A DNA stretch of 64,000 nt from Pectobacterium atrosepticum (GCA_019056595.1 CP036163.1:1302001-1366000); one strand, 5' to 3'; counted from the first letter of the stretch, positions 42,066 through 52,438 are shown. Translations and numbers: made by a program. Notes: generated by a model from the letters alone, not told the origin.

Positions 42066-43544
42066 ATGTCGAGTGTAAAAAAACTTACCAACCTCCGGCG
42101 CCGTATCTCCCTTCTGCTGTTGGAAAACAAAGAACTGGTTGAAGACATTATCAACCGGCAACCGCGTATAACAGAACGCGACGACGCGAGGCTAAACGAC
42201 GAGACAGCGTCTAGCAAAAAAACGACGCTACGCGACAAGAGTATTTTTCTCGACCAAACTGCAGAAATAAGTCAACTTATCATTGATTTACATGCTGCCG
42301 ACCTGGCCGATTTGCTGGAATCGTTACCACAGGATGAGCGTCTGGCGCTCTGGCGGCTGATTCCGATAGCGAAACGTGGCCGCGTGTTGATTGAGGCCTC
42401 CGACAGCATTTCCGACGATCTGATCGGTGATATGCAGGATAAGGAAATTCTGAGGGCAGTTCGGGTACTGGATGTGGATGAACAGGCTCAACTTTCTCGC
42501 CTCGTCCCTCGTCATCTGCTAGGCCGAATACTGACCTCACTTGAGCCGAAGCAACGTGCGCAGCTACGTGCCGCCATTAATTATGATGAAGACTGCCTCG
42601 GCCACATGATGGATTTCAAACTCATCACCGTGCGCGCCGACGTCACGCTCGCGACAGTACAGCGCTATCTGCGCTACCGCAAAAAGATTCCCAACTCCAC
42701 CGACAAACTGTTCGTAACCGATCGTAAAAACACGCTGATCGGTGAGCTGTCGCTGGCCAATATCTTGCTCCACTCGCCTCAGGCTTTAGTGACTGACGTT
42801 ATGGATGCTCAGCCGTTGAGATTTCAGCCTGAAGATAAAGTCGAAGAAGCCGCCGGGGCTTTTGAACGTTACGATTTAATCTCCAGCGCCGTGGTAGACA
42901 GCAAAGGGAAACTCATGGGGCGTCTGACGATTGAAGATATCGTCGACGTTGTGAATCGGGCAAGCGACAGTAACCTGCGACGCTCAGGGGGATTAACGCC
43001 TTCTGAAGATGTCTACGCGCCCGTGTATAAATCGTTCCGCAATCGCTGGGCGTGGCTAGCCGTCAACCTTTGTACCGCGCTCATTGCCTCGCGGGTTATC
43101 GGCCTGTTTGAGCACACGTTATCCCATTTAGTAGCACTGGCGACGCTTATGCCAATTGTCGCGGGTATCGGTGGGAATACCGGCAACCAAACAATCACCA
43201 TGATTGTACGCGCACTGGCACTGCATCAGCTTGAACACGGCAAAAAATCGTATCTGCTGCTCAAAGAATTAGGCGTTGCGCTGGTAAACGGGGTGATATG
43301 GGGCACGATTATGGGCGTGGTGACCTTCCTGCTCTATGGCAACCCCGCTATGGGTGGCGTGATGATGTTGGCTATTCTGCTGAATTTACTGCTCGCTGCG
43401 CTGATGGGGGTCGCCATCCCACTGGTCATGATGAAACTCGGCCGCGACCCAGCCATCGGTTCCAGCGTGATGATTACGGCAATCACCGACACTGGCGGCT
43501 TCTTTATCTTCCTTGGGCTGGCAACGGTGTTCCTGTTGCCTTAA
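42066..43544 (+). CDS. mgtE: MgtE-family magnesium transporter
   Basis: 492 residues: a cytoplasmic MgtE N domain (about 70-195), paired CBS domains (about 195-320, with VTDVMDAQPLRF), and a C-terminal channel of five helices with PIVAGIGGNTGNQT near 365, the ion-pore motif. It is a Mg2+ channel gated by internal Mg2+. The first ~60 residues, rich in charged residues, are longer than in the Thermus protein. Monocistronic. Confidence 0.92.
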   Translation: MSSVKKLTNLRRRISLLLLENKELVEDIINRQPRITERDDARLNDETASSKKTTLRDKSIFLDQTAEISQLIIDLHAADLADLLESLPQDERLALWRLIPIAKRGRVLIEASDSISDDLIGDMQDKEILRAVRVLDVDEQAQLSRLVPRHLLGRILTSLEPKQRAQLRAAINYDEDCLGHMMDFKLITVRADVTLATVQRYLRYRKKIPNSTDKLFVTDRKNTLIGELSLANILLHSPQALVTDVMDAQPLRFQPEDKVEEAAGAFERYDLISSAVVDSKGKLMGRLTIEDIVDVVNRASDSNLRRSGGLTPSEDVYAPVYKSFRNRWAWLAVNLCTALIASRVIGLFEHTLSHLVALATLMPIVAGIGGNTGNQTITMIVRALALHQLEHGKKSYLLLKELGVALVNGVIWGTIMGVVTFLLYGNPAMGGVMMLAILLNLLLAALMGVAIPLVMMKLGRDPAIGSSVMITAITDTGGFFIFLGLATVFLLP

Positions 43545-43558
43545 GCCGGATCAATGTA

Positions 43559-43586
43559 AAAAGGGCTTTACGCATAAAGCCCTTTT
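43559..43586. terminator. Bidirectional terminator between mgtE and galK
   Basis: AAAAGGGCTTTA (43559-43570) and TAAAGCCCTTTT (43575-43586) form a perfect 12-bp stem with a four-base loop. Confidence 0.85.
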
Positions 43587-43609
43587 CGCTTGCTATTATC
43601 GGCCGAGAC

Positions 43610-44773
43610 TTAATTCAAGCGACCAGCACCGTCTGATGCGTGGCACAGGTAGATTGACGGCTGAAGCCCGGTACGCGCCGGATATTCACGCTCGATCACC
43701 TGTTTGACTTCGTCGGTTAACGCCGAAGGAATCAGGGCAACAATACAACCACCGAAACCACCGCCGGTCATGCGCACGCCGCCCCGTTCTCCAACATAAT
43801 CCTGAATCAGATCCACTAACGTATCGATCGGCGGCACGGTAATTTCAAAATCATCACGCATGGAGACATGCGATTCCGCCATCAGCGTAAATAAGCGGTG
43901 AGCATCCTGACGAGCCAGCGCATCGGCTGCTTCCAGCGTGCGGCGATTCTCGGTAATAACATGTCGCGCACGGCGAACGGCTACCGGATCCAGCCCCTCG
44001 ATTCCCGCCTCAAACTGCGACAGTGATACATCACGCAGCGCCTTGACGTTAAAGTGACGCGCAGCCGCTTCACACTGCTGGCGGCGCGTGTTGTATTCGC
44101 TATCCACCAATCCACGGCGCACATTGGAATTCACGATGAGGACGTCGACACCGTCAAGCATACGCACAGCACGTCCCTCCAGAGAGCGACAGTCGATCAA
44201 CATCGCCTGACCCGCGCGTCCCTGAGCGGAAATAAACTGATCCATAATGCCGCAGCTACAGCCGACAAAATGGTTTTCCGCCTGCTGGCCGTTTAACGCC
44301 ACGTCCAACTGGCTAATGTCCAAGTTATTCAGTTCTTTAAACGTTTGCCCGATCGACACTTCCAGCGAAGCCGATGAACTCAGTCCAGCGCCGGAAGGCA
44401 CGTTACCGGAGACAACCATATCCATGCCGCTAAGGGGTAGACCGCGCGCCAGCAAAAACTTCACGGTTCCACGGATATAGTTTGCCCAGACGTATTCAGA
44501 ATGAGGCACGATCGCTTTGGCAAGATCAAACTCATCCTGCTGGTTGTCATAATCCACTGCCACTACCCGCACGATGCCATCCTGACGCACCGCCGCACTG
44601 ACGACCGTCTGGTAATCGATAGCACACGGCAACACAAAACCATCGTTATAATCGGTGTGCTCACCAATCAGATTGACCCGGCCGGGTGCCTGAATCGCAG
44701 CGTGCGGCGCATAGCCAAATAATCGGACAAAAACAGACTCGGTTAACTGACGTAGAGAATCAATACGGCTCAT
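43610..44773 (-). CDS. galK: Galactokinase
   Basis: A 387-residue GHMP kinase phosphorylating galactose to galactose-1-phosphate. [16 protein letters not shown] near residue 32 is the galactokinase signature; [17 protein letters not shown] near 122 is the ATP-binding loop; [10 protein letters not shown] lies near the C-terminus. Nine bases after galT. galE and galM are not in this window. Confidence 0.96.
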   Translation of the reverse strand: MSRIDSLRQLTESVFVRLFGYAPHAAIQAPGRVNLIGEHTDYNDGFVLPCAIDYQTVVSAAVRQDGIVRVVAVDYDNQQDEFDLAKAIVPHSEYVWANYIRGTVKFLLARGLPLSGMDMVVSGNVPSGAGLSSSASLEVSIGQTFKELNNLDISQLDVALNGQQAENHFVGCSCGIMDQFISAQGRAGQAMLIDCRSLEGRAVRMLDGVDVLIVNSNVRRGLVDSEYNTRRQQCEAAARHFNVKALRDVSLSQFEAGIEGLDPVAVRRARHVITENRRTLEAADALARQDAHRLFTLMAESHVSMRDDFEITVPPIDTLVDLIQDYVGERGGVRMTGGGFGGCIVALIPSALTDEVKQVIEREYPARTGLQPSIYLCHASDGAGRLN

Positions 44774-44782
44774 AAAATGACC

Positions 44783-45823
44783 TCAAATTTGCTCACGGAA
44801 ATGGATATCACTCACGCTGCGTAAGCGTTCAGCGGCTTGCTCTGCCGTCAGGTCACGCTGTGCTTCGGCCAACATTTCATAGCCGACCATAAATTTGCGC
44901 ACGCTGGCGGAACGTAATAACGGGGGATAAAAATGGGCATGCAACTGCCAGTGCGCGATGTCCCCGTCCTTAAACGGTGCACCATGCCATCCCATCGAAT
45001 AAGGGAATGAACACTGGAACAGGTTGTCGTAACGGCTGGTCAGCTTTTTCAGAATCAGAGCCAGATCGTCACGCTGAACGTCATTTAGCTGTGGTAATCG
45101 CTGCACCGCGAATTTGGGCAGTACCAGCGTTTCAAACGGCCACGAGGCCCAGTAAGGAACAACCGCTAACCAGTGCTCGGTTTCCACTACGATGCGCGCA
45201 CCGTCAGCCTGCTCTCGCTGCACGTAGTCCAGCAATAACGGCGAGCCATGGCGAGTAAAATAGTCCCGCTGCTGTTCATCTTCACGCAGCACTTCGTTCG
45301 GCAGAAAATCATTTGCCCAAACTTGCCCGTGTGGATGGGGATTAGAACACCCCATCATCGTCCCTTTATTCTCAAATACCTGCACCCATGGATAGCGCTT
45401 GCCCAGCTCCGCGGTTTGCTCGCTCCATGTATCGATCACAGCTTTCAGCGCTGACAGCGAAAGCTGTGGCAGGCTTTTACTGTGATCGGGAGAAAAACAG
45501 ATCACACGACTGACACCACGGGCTTGCTGCACGCGGAACAGTTCATCATCACCCGACGGGGCATCCGGCGTGTCTTCCATCAGTGCCGAAAAATCATTCG
45601 TAAAAACAAACGTACTCTGATACTGCGGGTTGATATCGCCAGTAATACGTTTGTTGCCCGCGCATAGATAACAAGTCGGATCGTAAGGCGGTGGTGTGGC
45701 ACGATCGGGTTCATCCTGCTGGCCTTGCCAGGGGCGCTTGGCCCGATGTGGAGAAACCAGAATCCACTCGCCTTTCAGCGGGTTAAAACGGCGATGCGGA
45801 TGTTCAGTTGGCTCAAACTGCAT
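44783..45823 (-). CDS. galT: Galactose-1-phosphate uridylyltransferase
   Basis: A 346-residue HIT-superfamily enzyme swapping UMP between UDP-glucose and galactose-1-phosphate. [13 protein letters not shown] near residue 160 has the catalytic His-Pro-His; CYLCAGNKR carries zinc-binding Cys. First gene of galTK here, with GalR-type operators about 135 and 223 bp upstream. Confidence 0.96.
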   Translation of the reverse strand: MQFEPTEHPHRRFNPLKGEWILVSPHRAKRPWQGQQDEPDRATPPPYDPTCYLCAGNKRITGDINPQYQSTFVFTNDFSALMEDTPDAPSGDDELFRVQQARGVSRVICFSPDHSKSLPQLSLSALKAVIDTWSEQTAELGKRYPWVQVFENKGTMMGCSNPHPHGQVWANDFLPNEVLREDEQQRDYFTRHGSPLLLDYVQREQADGARIVVETEHWLAVVPYWASWPFETLVLPKFAVQRLPQLNDVQRDDLALILKKLTSRYDNLFQCSFPYSMGWHGAPFKDGDIAHWQLHAHFYPPLLRSASVRKFMVGYEMLAEAQRDLTAEQAAERLRSVSDIHFREQI

Positions 45824-45957
45824 AAGCTATTCCTCAATACAAAACACGAATTCGGTACAGCGATGGCGACAACCCCAATGGTGTGGCGCTAACAACCCGT
45901 CGGCGGGATGGAAGAGACGTTGGGTACACCTGTACATCTAGCCAGAAAAACCCATCA

Positions 45958-45973
45958 ATGTAATCAGTTTCAC
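45958..45973. promoter_or_regulatory. Candidate GalR operator (upstream of galT, proximal)
   Basis: ATGTAATCAGTTTCAC matches the GalR consensus GTGNAANCGNTTNCAC at all but two defined positions. It lies 88 bp from the next site. Confidence 0.6.
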
Positions 45974-46045
45974 TATATGCCATGGATAAAACAGCTGTAA
46001 TAATGCTGAATAAAGATAGGAAGCTATCGTTTAGCTATCATATAA

Positions 46046-46061
46046 GTGTAATCGGTTACCC
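46046..46061. promoter_or_regulatory. Candidate GalR operator (upstream of galT, distal)
   Basis: GTGTAATCGGTTACCC differs from the GalR consensus at one defined position. With 45958 it makes a spaced operator pair like the E. coli gal operators. Confidence 0.75.
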
Positions 46062-46283
46062 TAAATTTAAACCTCAGATTGATATTTTGGAAGAGAGAAA
46101 TGGCCGATGATTGTTGATAGCGATCACATAAGTACGGTCTGGATCAAAAAGGAAAGGAGGTCGGATAGGTAACATCCGCAAAAAACCTGTACATTTATAA
46201 ATATAAGTAATCGATTTTTTCTTTTAACTTGCGCGTTAGGCTGCGGTCCGCCTCACCACGCATTTGACCGTTCAGGAATGCCA

Positions 46284-47294
46284 ATGGCCACAATAAAGGA
46301 TGTTGCTCGTCTATCAGGGGTATCAGTCGCTACGGTTTCGCGAGTAATCAATAACTCACCCAAAGCCAGTACAGCCTCAAGGGAAGCCGTACACAAAGCC
46401 ATGGAGGAGCTGCGATATCATCCAAACGCCAATGCCAGAGCGCTCGCACACCAAAGTGCAGAGACAATGGGGCTGGTCGTTGCGGATGTATCCGATCCAT
46501 TTTTTGGGACGATGGTCAAATCTGTCGAACAAATTGCACAGGCAACCGGCAATTTCTTGCTGATTGGTAACGGCTACCACAATGCTGAGCAGGAAAAGAA
46601 AGCTATTGAGCAGTTGATTCGCCACCGCTGCGCGGGACTGATCGTTCACGCCAAAATGCTTTCAGATGAGGAATTGGCAGCGCTGATGAGCCATATTCCG
46701 GATATGGTGCTCATCAACCGCACCTTGCCCGGTTATGAAAACCGCTGCGTTGCGCTTGATGACCGCTATGGTTCCTGGCTGGCGACACGTCATTTAATTC
46801 AGGAAGGCCATCAGAAGATCGGTTTTCTCTGTTCTAATCACCAAATTTCCGACTCCGTCGACCGCCTGCAAGGCTATATGGATGCGCTGCAAGAGCACGG
46901 CATCGCACGAGATGAACGCCTCATTGCACGCGCATCACCAGATGAACTAGGCGGTGAAGCCGCCATGATGGAGCTCCTCAGTCGGGGCGGCAACATGACG
47001 GCAGTGGTGTGCTACAACGACTCTATGGCGGCGGGTGCACTTTCCGTCCTGAGTGATAACAGCATCAACGTACCGCAAGATATGTCGGTGATAGGATTTG
47101 ATGACGTATTGATCGCTCGCTACCTCCGCCCTCGCCTGACCACCGTACACTACCCGGTGTCCGCCATGGCCATTCAGGCAGCAGAATTAGCTATCGCGTT
47201 ATCCCACGGTAAACAACTCAACGAAACCACGAATATGTTTAGCCCGACGCTGGTACGCCGTCATTCGGTAAGCCCCCCTATCAGCAAGAAATAA
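46284..47294 (+). CDS. galR: GalR/GalS-type LacI-family repressor
   Basis: About 336 residues from MATIKDVARLSGVSVATVSR at 46284; an ATG two codons earlier is less well spaced from AGGA. The helix-turn-helix (residues 2-24) and the hinge HPNANARALAHQ are nearly those of E. coli GalR, and GNGYHNAEQEKKAIEQLIRH and GFDDVLIARYLRPRLTTV continue the match. The C-terminal domain should bind galactose. Divergent from galTK and upstream of the gan genes, so it probably represses both. In soft-rot bacteria the galactan repressor has been called GanR; this may be that gene. Confidence 0.88.
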   Translation: MATIKDVARLSGVSVATVSRVINNSPKASTASREAVHKAMEELRYHPNANARALAHQSAETMGLVVADVSDPFFGTMVKSVEQIAQATGNFLLIGNGYHNAEQEKKAIEQLIRHRCAGLIVHAKMLSDEELAALMSHIPDMVLINRTLPGYENRCVALDDRYGSWLATRHLIQEGHQKIGFLCSNHQISDSVDRLQGYMDALQEHGIARDERLIARASPDELGGEAAMMELLSRGGNMTAVVCYNDSMAAGALSVLSDNSINVPQDMSVIGFDDVLIARYLRPRLTTVHYPVSAMAIQAAELAIALSHGKQLNETTNMFSPTLVRRHSVSPPISKK

Positions 47295-47525
47295 CGGCCT
47301 TTCATCAATGCTGCTTGCCTGATGCGATATTCCGCGTCAGAACAGGCAGCGGCGCCATTGCGTTCCTGAATTCACACACCTTGTTTCCTCTCTTCCTTCA
47401 GCAGACACGCTTTCCTTCTATTCCAGAAATATTTCCTATTCAGCATCGCATTACACCTTTTATGTAACGTTTCCGATTCTGGTATAAAAAAATTTTATGC
47501 TGCATTTGAGGCACACAAGCAAAAT

Positions 47526-47541
47526 GTGTAACCAGTTACAC
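47526..47541. promoter_or_regulatory. Candidate GalR operator upstream of the ganL porin
   Basis: GTGTAACCAGTTACAC is a near-perfect palindrome and fits the GalR consensus with one change. It lies about 240 bp before the porin start. A left half-site recurs at 47628. Confidence 0.75.
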
Positions 47542-47646
47542 ACCATTAGATAGCGAATAACATCAGGTTAACGTTAATAAATAAACCGAAAGTGGCCTAT
47601 AGCACCGTTAACTTAGTGTAATTTTTGGTGTAACTCTTTTGCATTT

Positions 47647-47662
47647 TGTGAGAGCAATCATG
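47647..47662. promoter_or_regulatory. Candidate CRP site upstream of ganL
   Basis: TGTGA-GAGCAA-TCATG: the first half is exact, the second four of five against TGTGA-N6-TCACA. Catabolite control of the porin is inferred. Confidence 0.5.
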
Positions 47663-47779
47663 TCACGCCGCATTTTATTCCCCCATAATCCTTCGCCATG
47701 AGTGGAAACGTTTTACCTCCGTTCACGTCATGTTATTTGGAACATCCACATTCTTACCCGAATAAGCGAAAGGTATATT

Positions 47780-49087
47780 ATGAAAAGAAAACTGCTGACG
47801 ACATCCATTGCCCTGAGTTTGGCAATGCTGGCAACCCCTTCTTATTCTGTCGATTTTTCAGGATACTTCCGTTCTGGCGTGGGTGTTTCAAACCACGGAA
47901 AACAACAGACAGCCGATAAGAGTTATGTGGGAAGATTAGGTAACGAGGATGACACCTACGGCGAAATCCAGTTAGGGCAGCAGTTGTATAACGAAAATGG
48001 GAAAACGTTTTACTTCGACAGCATGATTTCCATGTTCTCTAACAGCTCGAACGATAATGAAACCACAAAAAATGACGATGCCGAGTTTGGGCTGCGCCAG
48101 TTAAATCTTCAGGCGAAGGGCTTTGTACCTGGCCTACCGGATGCCACCGTCTGGGCAGGGAAACGCTATTATCAGCGTCATGACTTGCACATCATCGATA
48201 CCAAATACTGGAATATCTCCGGTGCGGGCGCTGGGATCGAAAACGTCAAAGCGGGCGAAGGTGCGTTCTCTTTTGCCTGGATCCGTGCCGATGCCGAAAA
48301 CATGGACGTCGACTGTGGCAATAGCCTGAACAGTCAGGAGTGTTCTTCCAGAGAAGATACCTACAATGATCTGAATATCAACTATCTGGACGCACGCTAT
48401 GCAGGCTGGAAACCGTGGGACGGCGCGTGGACAGAGTTCGGTATCTCCTACGCGATGCCAAATGAAGCAGATACGCAGAAGAACATTTTCCTCGCGGAAG
48501 GGCAAAAATTCGATCCTAAGAACTCGATGATGATCACCGGCGAACTCAGCCACTACTTTTCCGGCCTAAAGTCCAACCAAAAACTGGTGCTGCAATACGC
48601 CGACAAAGGTCTGGCGCACAACATGGTCGATCAGGGCGGTGGCTGGTATGACGTCTGGAGCATTAATGACAGCGCCAAAGGCTATCGCGTCATTCAGGCT
48701 GGTGACCTGCCAATCACCGATCATATCTCTCTCAGCCATGTTCTGACTTATGGTAAAGCAGATGAAATCAGCCGCTGGCGCGACAGCACCGAATTATTGT
48801 CTGCGGTAGGTCGCGGCCAATATGCCTGGACCAAGAACCAGAAAACCTATTTGGAAGCGGGCACATACCAGAAAAAAGACAGCTGGAAAGCCGGAACAGA
48901 AACCAAATACAGCGGCCAGAAATACACGCTGGCACACGCTTTCAGCGCCGATATTCCTATGCTGACACGCCCAGAACTGCGCTTCTTCGTTTCTTACCTC
49001 GACGGTGGGAATGAAAATAGAAACCGCTTCAACGACGACCGCAGCAATACTGTCAATTTCGGTATCCAAGCGGAAGCCTGGTGGTAA
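47780..49087 (+). CDS. ganL: LamB-type oligogalactoside porin
   Basis: About 435 residues from [18 protein letters not shown] at 47780, which has AAAGG upstream and begins a normal signal peptide cleaved near SYS|VDF. The mature protein starts [14 protein letters not shown], with [19 protein letters not shown] and [21 protein letters not shown], as in maltoporin LamB, and ends in an aromatic residue (W) for outer-membrane insertion. Beside the galactan genes it most likely lets galacto-oligosaccharides through the outer membrane. A maltoporin role cannot be excluded. Confidence 0.85.
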
Positions 49088-49140
49088 TACAGCACTAACC
49101 CTCAGCTCGACGGGCTCATCATTCCCGTCGGGTATTTCCC

Positions 49141-49167
49141 AAAAGGCTTTCTGCGGAGAGCCTTTTT
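49141..49167 (+). terminator. Intrinsic terminator after ganL
   Basis: AAAAGGCT (49141-49148) pairs with AGCCTTTT (49159-49166) and a T follows, about 55 bp past the stop. Confidence 0.8.
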
Positions 49168-49199
49168 CCGTTATAGATTATTATACGAATGCTTACTTC

Positions 49200-49560
49200 T
49201 ATGCTGGTGCTGCGTATCGGTTTCGTGCGTGTTAAACACCGTATTTCTCTGTGATATCGTCACACGCCCGACAAGGCGCGCTCAGTCGCCGCAGCGCCTT
49301 GACCACTGGCTTTTCGGCGTGATTCGCGCCGCTATGCGGTTCCTTCGGTGTCCATGTCCGCTGCTCGGACCGCCTGCGACGTGCTCCCAGCACGGCGCAG
49401 GCTTTCGCGGCGTCCATGCCGCTCATCCAACGGCCATGTACACCTCAGCGCGAATTTTTACGCTTGGAACACACAGAACAGCGGCATATGTCGCAATAGA
49501 TGATTTTATCAGTGCGGGATCAGCGCCCGCTAAGGGCGCTGTTTAGTAGGGGGATTTTGC
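49200..49560. repeat. GC-rich non-coding block, possible dispersed repeat
   Basis: About 360 bp between convergent ganL and ganK. It has short self-complementary pieces (GCGGCGTCCATGCCGC near 49409, AGCGCCCGCTAAGGGCGCT near 49526) and no credible gene; the 105-codon ORF in it is of biased, low-complexity composition. It looks like a dispersed intergenic element, but a second copy is not in this window. Confidence 0.4.
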
Positions 49561-49589
49561 TATTTAAATTTAGCGATTCAGTCGCTTAA

Positions 49590-50672
49590 CTAAGCGCTGA
49601 TACGCAAACCATCGGCGTTGAATACCAGACAGTTAGTGGGGGAGAAGAAAACCTCGATGTGTTCATAGGGTTTGAAGGCGCTGTCGCCCGCCAGCAGAAG
49701 TTTGAAATTATCAATGCCGCAGCATTGGCCGAACAGGTAGGTGCTATTGCCTAAACGCTCGACGACTTCACAACCAAATGACAAACGAATCCCCTCACCT
49801 TCCGGTGAAACGTGTTCCGGTCGCAGCCCCAGCGTTATCGTACTGCCAACACTCAGTTCACTGGTACGAACCGGCAGCTCAAGCTGTAGCTGTTCGGCGA
49901 CATTGACCGTCAGGCTATCCGGTGTCCAATTGATGACCTGCGCAGGCAGGAAGTTCATTTTTGGCGAGCCGATAAACCCCGCAACAAACTGGTTAACCGG
50001 ATGATAGTAAAGCTCCATCGGTGATCCAACCTGCTCGACTTTACCGTAATTCATCACCACGATTTTATCGGCCAGCGTCATGGCCTCGACCTGATCGTGC
50101 GTTACATAAACCATGGTCGTTTTCAATTCCTGATGCAGCTTGGCAATGTGCAACCGCATATCCACACGCAGCTCCGCATCAAGGTTCGACAGCGGTTCAT
50201 CAAACAGGAAAACTTTCGGGTTACGCACGATAGCGCGCCCTATCGCCACGCGCTGCCGCTGACCACCTGACAGCTCTTTAGGCTTGCGTTCCAACAGTTG
50301 AGAGAGTTGCAGCGTCTTCGCCACCATCTCGATTTGGTGCTTAATCTGGTCTTTCGGGACGCCGTTAACGCGCAGGCCGTAGCCCATATTCTCGGCGACG
50401 GTCATGTGCGGATACAACGCATAAGATTGGAACACCATGGCAACACCACGATGCGCAGGGGCAACATCATTCACTACCGCATCATCAATCATGATGTCAC
50501 CGCCCGTGACATCTTCCAGTCCGGCAATCATTCTCAACAGCGTCGACTTACCACAGCCAGACGGCCCAACAAAAACAGCGAACTCTCCATCTGCAATTGT
50601 TAGATTCACATCGTGAAGCGTAATCGTTTTGCCAAAATGCTTACTCACTTTATCCAACTGGATCGACGCCAT
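49590..50672 (-). CDS. ganK: Sugar ABC transporter ATP-binding protein, MalK/UgpC type
   Basis: 360 residues. Walker [20 protein letters not shown], signature LSGGQRQRVAIGRA, Walker B VFLFDEPLSNLDAELR, and a C-terminal OB-type regulatory domain with LGLRPEHV, all typical of MalK-like CUT1 ATPases. It should energise GanFG. It is on the strand opposite ganEFG, and its promoter shares the ganK-ganE spacer. Confidence 0.92.
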   Translation of the reverse strand: MASIQLDKVSKHFGKTITLHDVNLTIADGEFAVFVGPSGCGKSTLLRMIAGLEDVTGGDIMIDDAVVNDVAPAHRGVAMVFQSYALYPHMTVAENMGYGLRVNGVPKDQIKHQIEMVAKTLQLSQLLERKPKELSGGQRQRVAIGRAIVRNPKVFLFDEPLSNLDAELRVDMRLHIAKLHQELKTTMVYVTHDQVEAMTLADKIVVMNYGKVEQVGSPMELYYHPVNQFVAGFIGSPKMNFLPAQVINWTPDSLTVNVAEQLQLELPVRTSELSVGSTITLGLRPEHVSPEGEGIRLSFGCEVVERLGNSTYLFGQCCGIDNFKLLLAGDSAFKPYEHIEVFFSPTNCLVFNADGLRISA

Positions 50673-50832
50673 AACGGTAACCTCTTGATAATTTTGCTTT
50701 TAAGAATATAAGCGCTGAGTCACAACGGCCTGATGGTCATCGACTCAAAATGGCTCGGCAGCCCCTACAGACGTATCAGTATCCGGCCAGGCTTACCTGC
50801 ACGCTGGTGCATAATCGCAATATAACAGCATG

Positions 50833-50848
50833 GTGTAACCGTTTGCAC
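50833..50848. promoter_or_regulatory. GalR operator in the ganK-ganE spacer
   Basis: GTGTAACCGTTTGCAC fits the GalR consensus GTGNAANCGNTTNCAC at every defined position. Confidence 0.8.
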
Positions 50849-50865
50849 AAACAGGGGGTTACTTT

Positions 50866-50881
50866 TGTGCATAAGATCACA
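50866..50881. promoter_or_regulatory. Candidate CRP site in the ganK-ganE spacer
   Basis: TGTGC-ATAAGA-TCACA matches the CRP consensus TGTGA-N6-TCACA at nine of ten positions, 18 bp after the GalR operator. Confidence 0.7.
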
Positions 50882-50937
50882 GCCTTTACATGTTTCGCTG
50901 GCAGACGTGGCGCACTCTGCTTAATGTAATCGCCACT

Positions 50938-50953
50938 GGTGTAACCGTTACCC
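50938..50953. promoter_or_regulatory. Degenerate second GalR-like site
   Basis: GTGTAACCGTTACCC has both GalR half-sites but one base less between them. It lies about 106 bp from the operator at 50833. Confidence 0.45.
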
Positions 50954-51053
50954 TAGATTATGGGAAACGCGCAATAAAGCGTCACGTGCCACACAGCGAC
51001 GATCACCAAACAACGCGTACGCTTAGATGCCTCATTCCCTGCTGTGTACTGCC

Positions 51054-51083
51054 GTGCGATGTAACGTTACACCAACATCGCAC
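51054..51083. promoter_or_regulatory. Nested inverted repeats before ganE
   Basis: GTGCGATGT (51054-51062) and ACATCGCAC (51075-51083) are exact complements. Overlapping the left arm is the palindrome TGTAACGTTACA (51060-51071), similar to GalR half-sites set two bases closer. About 80 bp before the ganE start. Confidence 0.55.
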
Positions 51084-51162
51084 AAGGATGACAAAAACGG
51101 TGAGAGCGGCAAGTACGCAACGATTTCCTACCATGATGGGCCCACCAGGGCTTTGAGGACTA

Positions 51163-52398
51163 ATGATGAAAATGAAAACACTGACCACCGTCATTATGAT
51201 TTCACTGGGTATCACCGGCGTGCTCAGCAAATCAGCGCTGGCAGCCGACAAAGAACTTCTGGTATGGGAAGATATCAAGAAATCCGACGGTATCGCCGAT
51301 GCGATCAAAGCCTTTGAAAAACAGAATAATGTCAAAATCAAAGTACTGGAAACGCCTTACGCTCAGCAGATTGAGAAACTCCGTCTGGATGGCCCAGCCG
51401 GTATCGGTCCGGATGTAATAGTGATGCCACACGATCAGGTTGGCACCGCCGTGGTTCAGGGGCTGATTAGCGAACTGAAGCTGGATCAGACTTTCCTGTC
51501 GAGTTTCACCAAACCCGCACTGGAAGCGCAAACCTATAACGGTAAGCTGTACGGCGTACCGAAAGCAGTTGAAACCACCGTACTGGTGTACAACAAAGAC
51601 CTGATGCCACAACCGCCGGAAAAATTCGACGACCTGTTCGCCTTTTCCAAACAGCAGCGTGCCGAAGGTCGCTATGGTCTGCTGGCGAAATTTGACGAGA
51701 TTTATTACGCCTATGGCGTCATCGCTGGGATGGGCGGCTACATTTTCGGCCAGAACAGCAACGGATCACCGAATGTAAAAGACATCGGTCTGGATAAACA
51801 AGCCACCATCGACGCCGTCAACTACATCAAGAAATTCTACGCCGATGGCCTGTTCCCGCCCGGCATCGTTGGTGAAACCGGTGCTAACGCCATCGACTCC
51901 CTGTTTACCGAGAAAAAAGCTGCTGCCGTGATTACCGGTCCGTGGGCATTCCAACCGTACAAAAACGCGGGCGTAAACTATGGCGTTGCCCCCCTGCCGC
52001 TGCTGCCAAACGGCGAACACCCGCGTTCACTGCTGGGCGTGAAAGGCTACAGCATCTCCACTTACTCCAAAAACAAAGAGCTGGCACAGAAATTCATTGA
52101 GTTCATCAATCAGCCGGAATACGCCAAAGTTCGCTTCCAGTTGACCGGTGAAATCCCGCCGATCGCCGCACTGGTTGACGATCCGCTGATTAAGAATGAC
52201 GAAAAATCCCGTGCTGTCGCGATCCAATCTGGTTATGCCGTCCCGATGCCGAGCGTACCGGAAATGCAGGAAGTCTGGACGCCAGCCAACAGCGCGCTGC
52301 AACTGAGCGTGACGGGCAAGCAGGACACTAAAGCGGCGTTGGAATCTGCCGTGAAGGTAATAAAAATGCAGATCGAAGCTAACCACAGTAACCAGTAA
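51163..52398 (+). CDS. ganE: Galacto-oligosaccharide ABC transporter, binding protein
   Basis: 411 residues starting MMKMKTLTT; the exact Met of the first three is uncertain. A signal peptide ends near ALAA|DKELLVWED. The mature protein is MalE-like: KIKVLETPYAQQIEKL, DVIVMPHDQVG, VPKAVETTVLVYNKDL and TGPWAFQPYKNAG line up with maltose-type binding proteins. It should capture beta-1,4-galacto-oligomers in the periplasm for GanFG-K. First gene of ganEFGAB. Confidence 0.9.
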   Translation: MMKMKTLTTVIMISLGITGVLSKSALAADKELLVWEDIKKSDGIADAIKAFEKQNNVKIKVLETPYAQQIEKLRLDGPAGIGPDVIVMPHDQVGTAVVQGLISELKLDQTFLSSFTKPALEAQTYNGKLYGVPKAVETTVLVYNKDLMPQPPEKFDDLFAFSKQQRAEGRYGLLAKFDEIYYAYGVIAGMGGYIFGQNSNGSPNVKDIGLDKQATIDAVNYIKKFYADGLFPPGIVGETGANAIDSLFTEKKAAAVITGPWAFQPYKNAGVNYGVAPLPLLPNGEHPRSLLGVKGYSISTYSKNKELAQKFIEFINQPEYAKVRFQLTGEIPPIAALVDDPLIKNDEKSRAVAIQSGYAVPMPSVPEMQEVWTPANSALQLSVTGKQDTKAALESAVKVIKMQIEANHSNQ

Positions 52399-52438
52399 AC
52401 CACTGCACCACCGTGGGTCAACATGGGATCCCCTTGTT

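Noticed and set aside
46100-46125. Possible CRP site near galR
   Set aside because: Only the TCACA half matches; the other half has three of five bases.
49229-49546. 105-codon ORF in the ganL-ganK gap
   Set aside because: Low-complexity translation from GC-rich hairpin DNA with no ribosome binding site.
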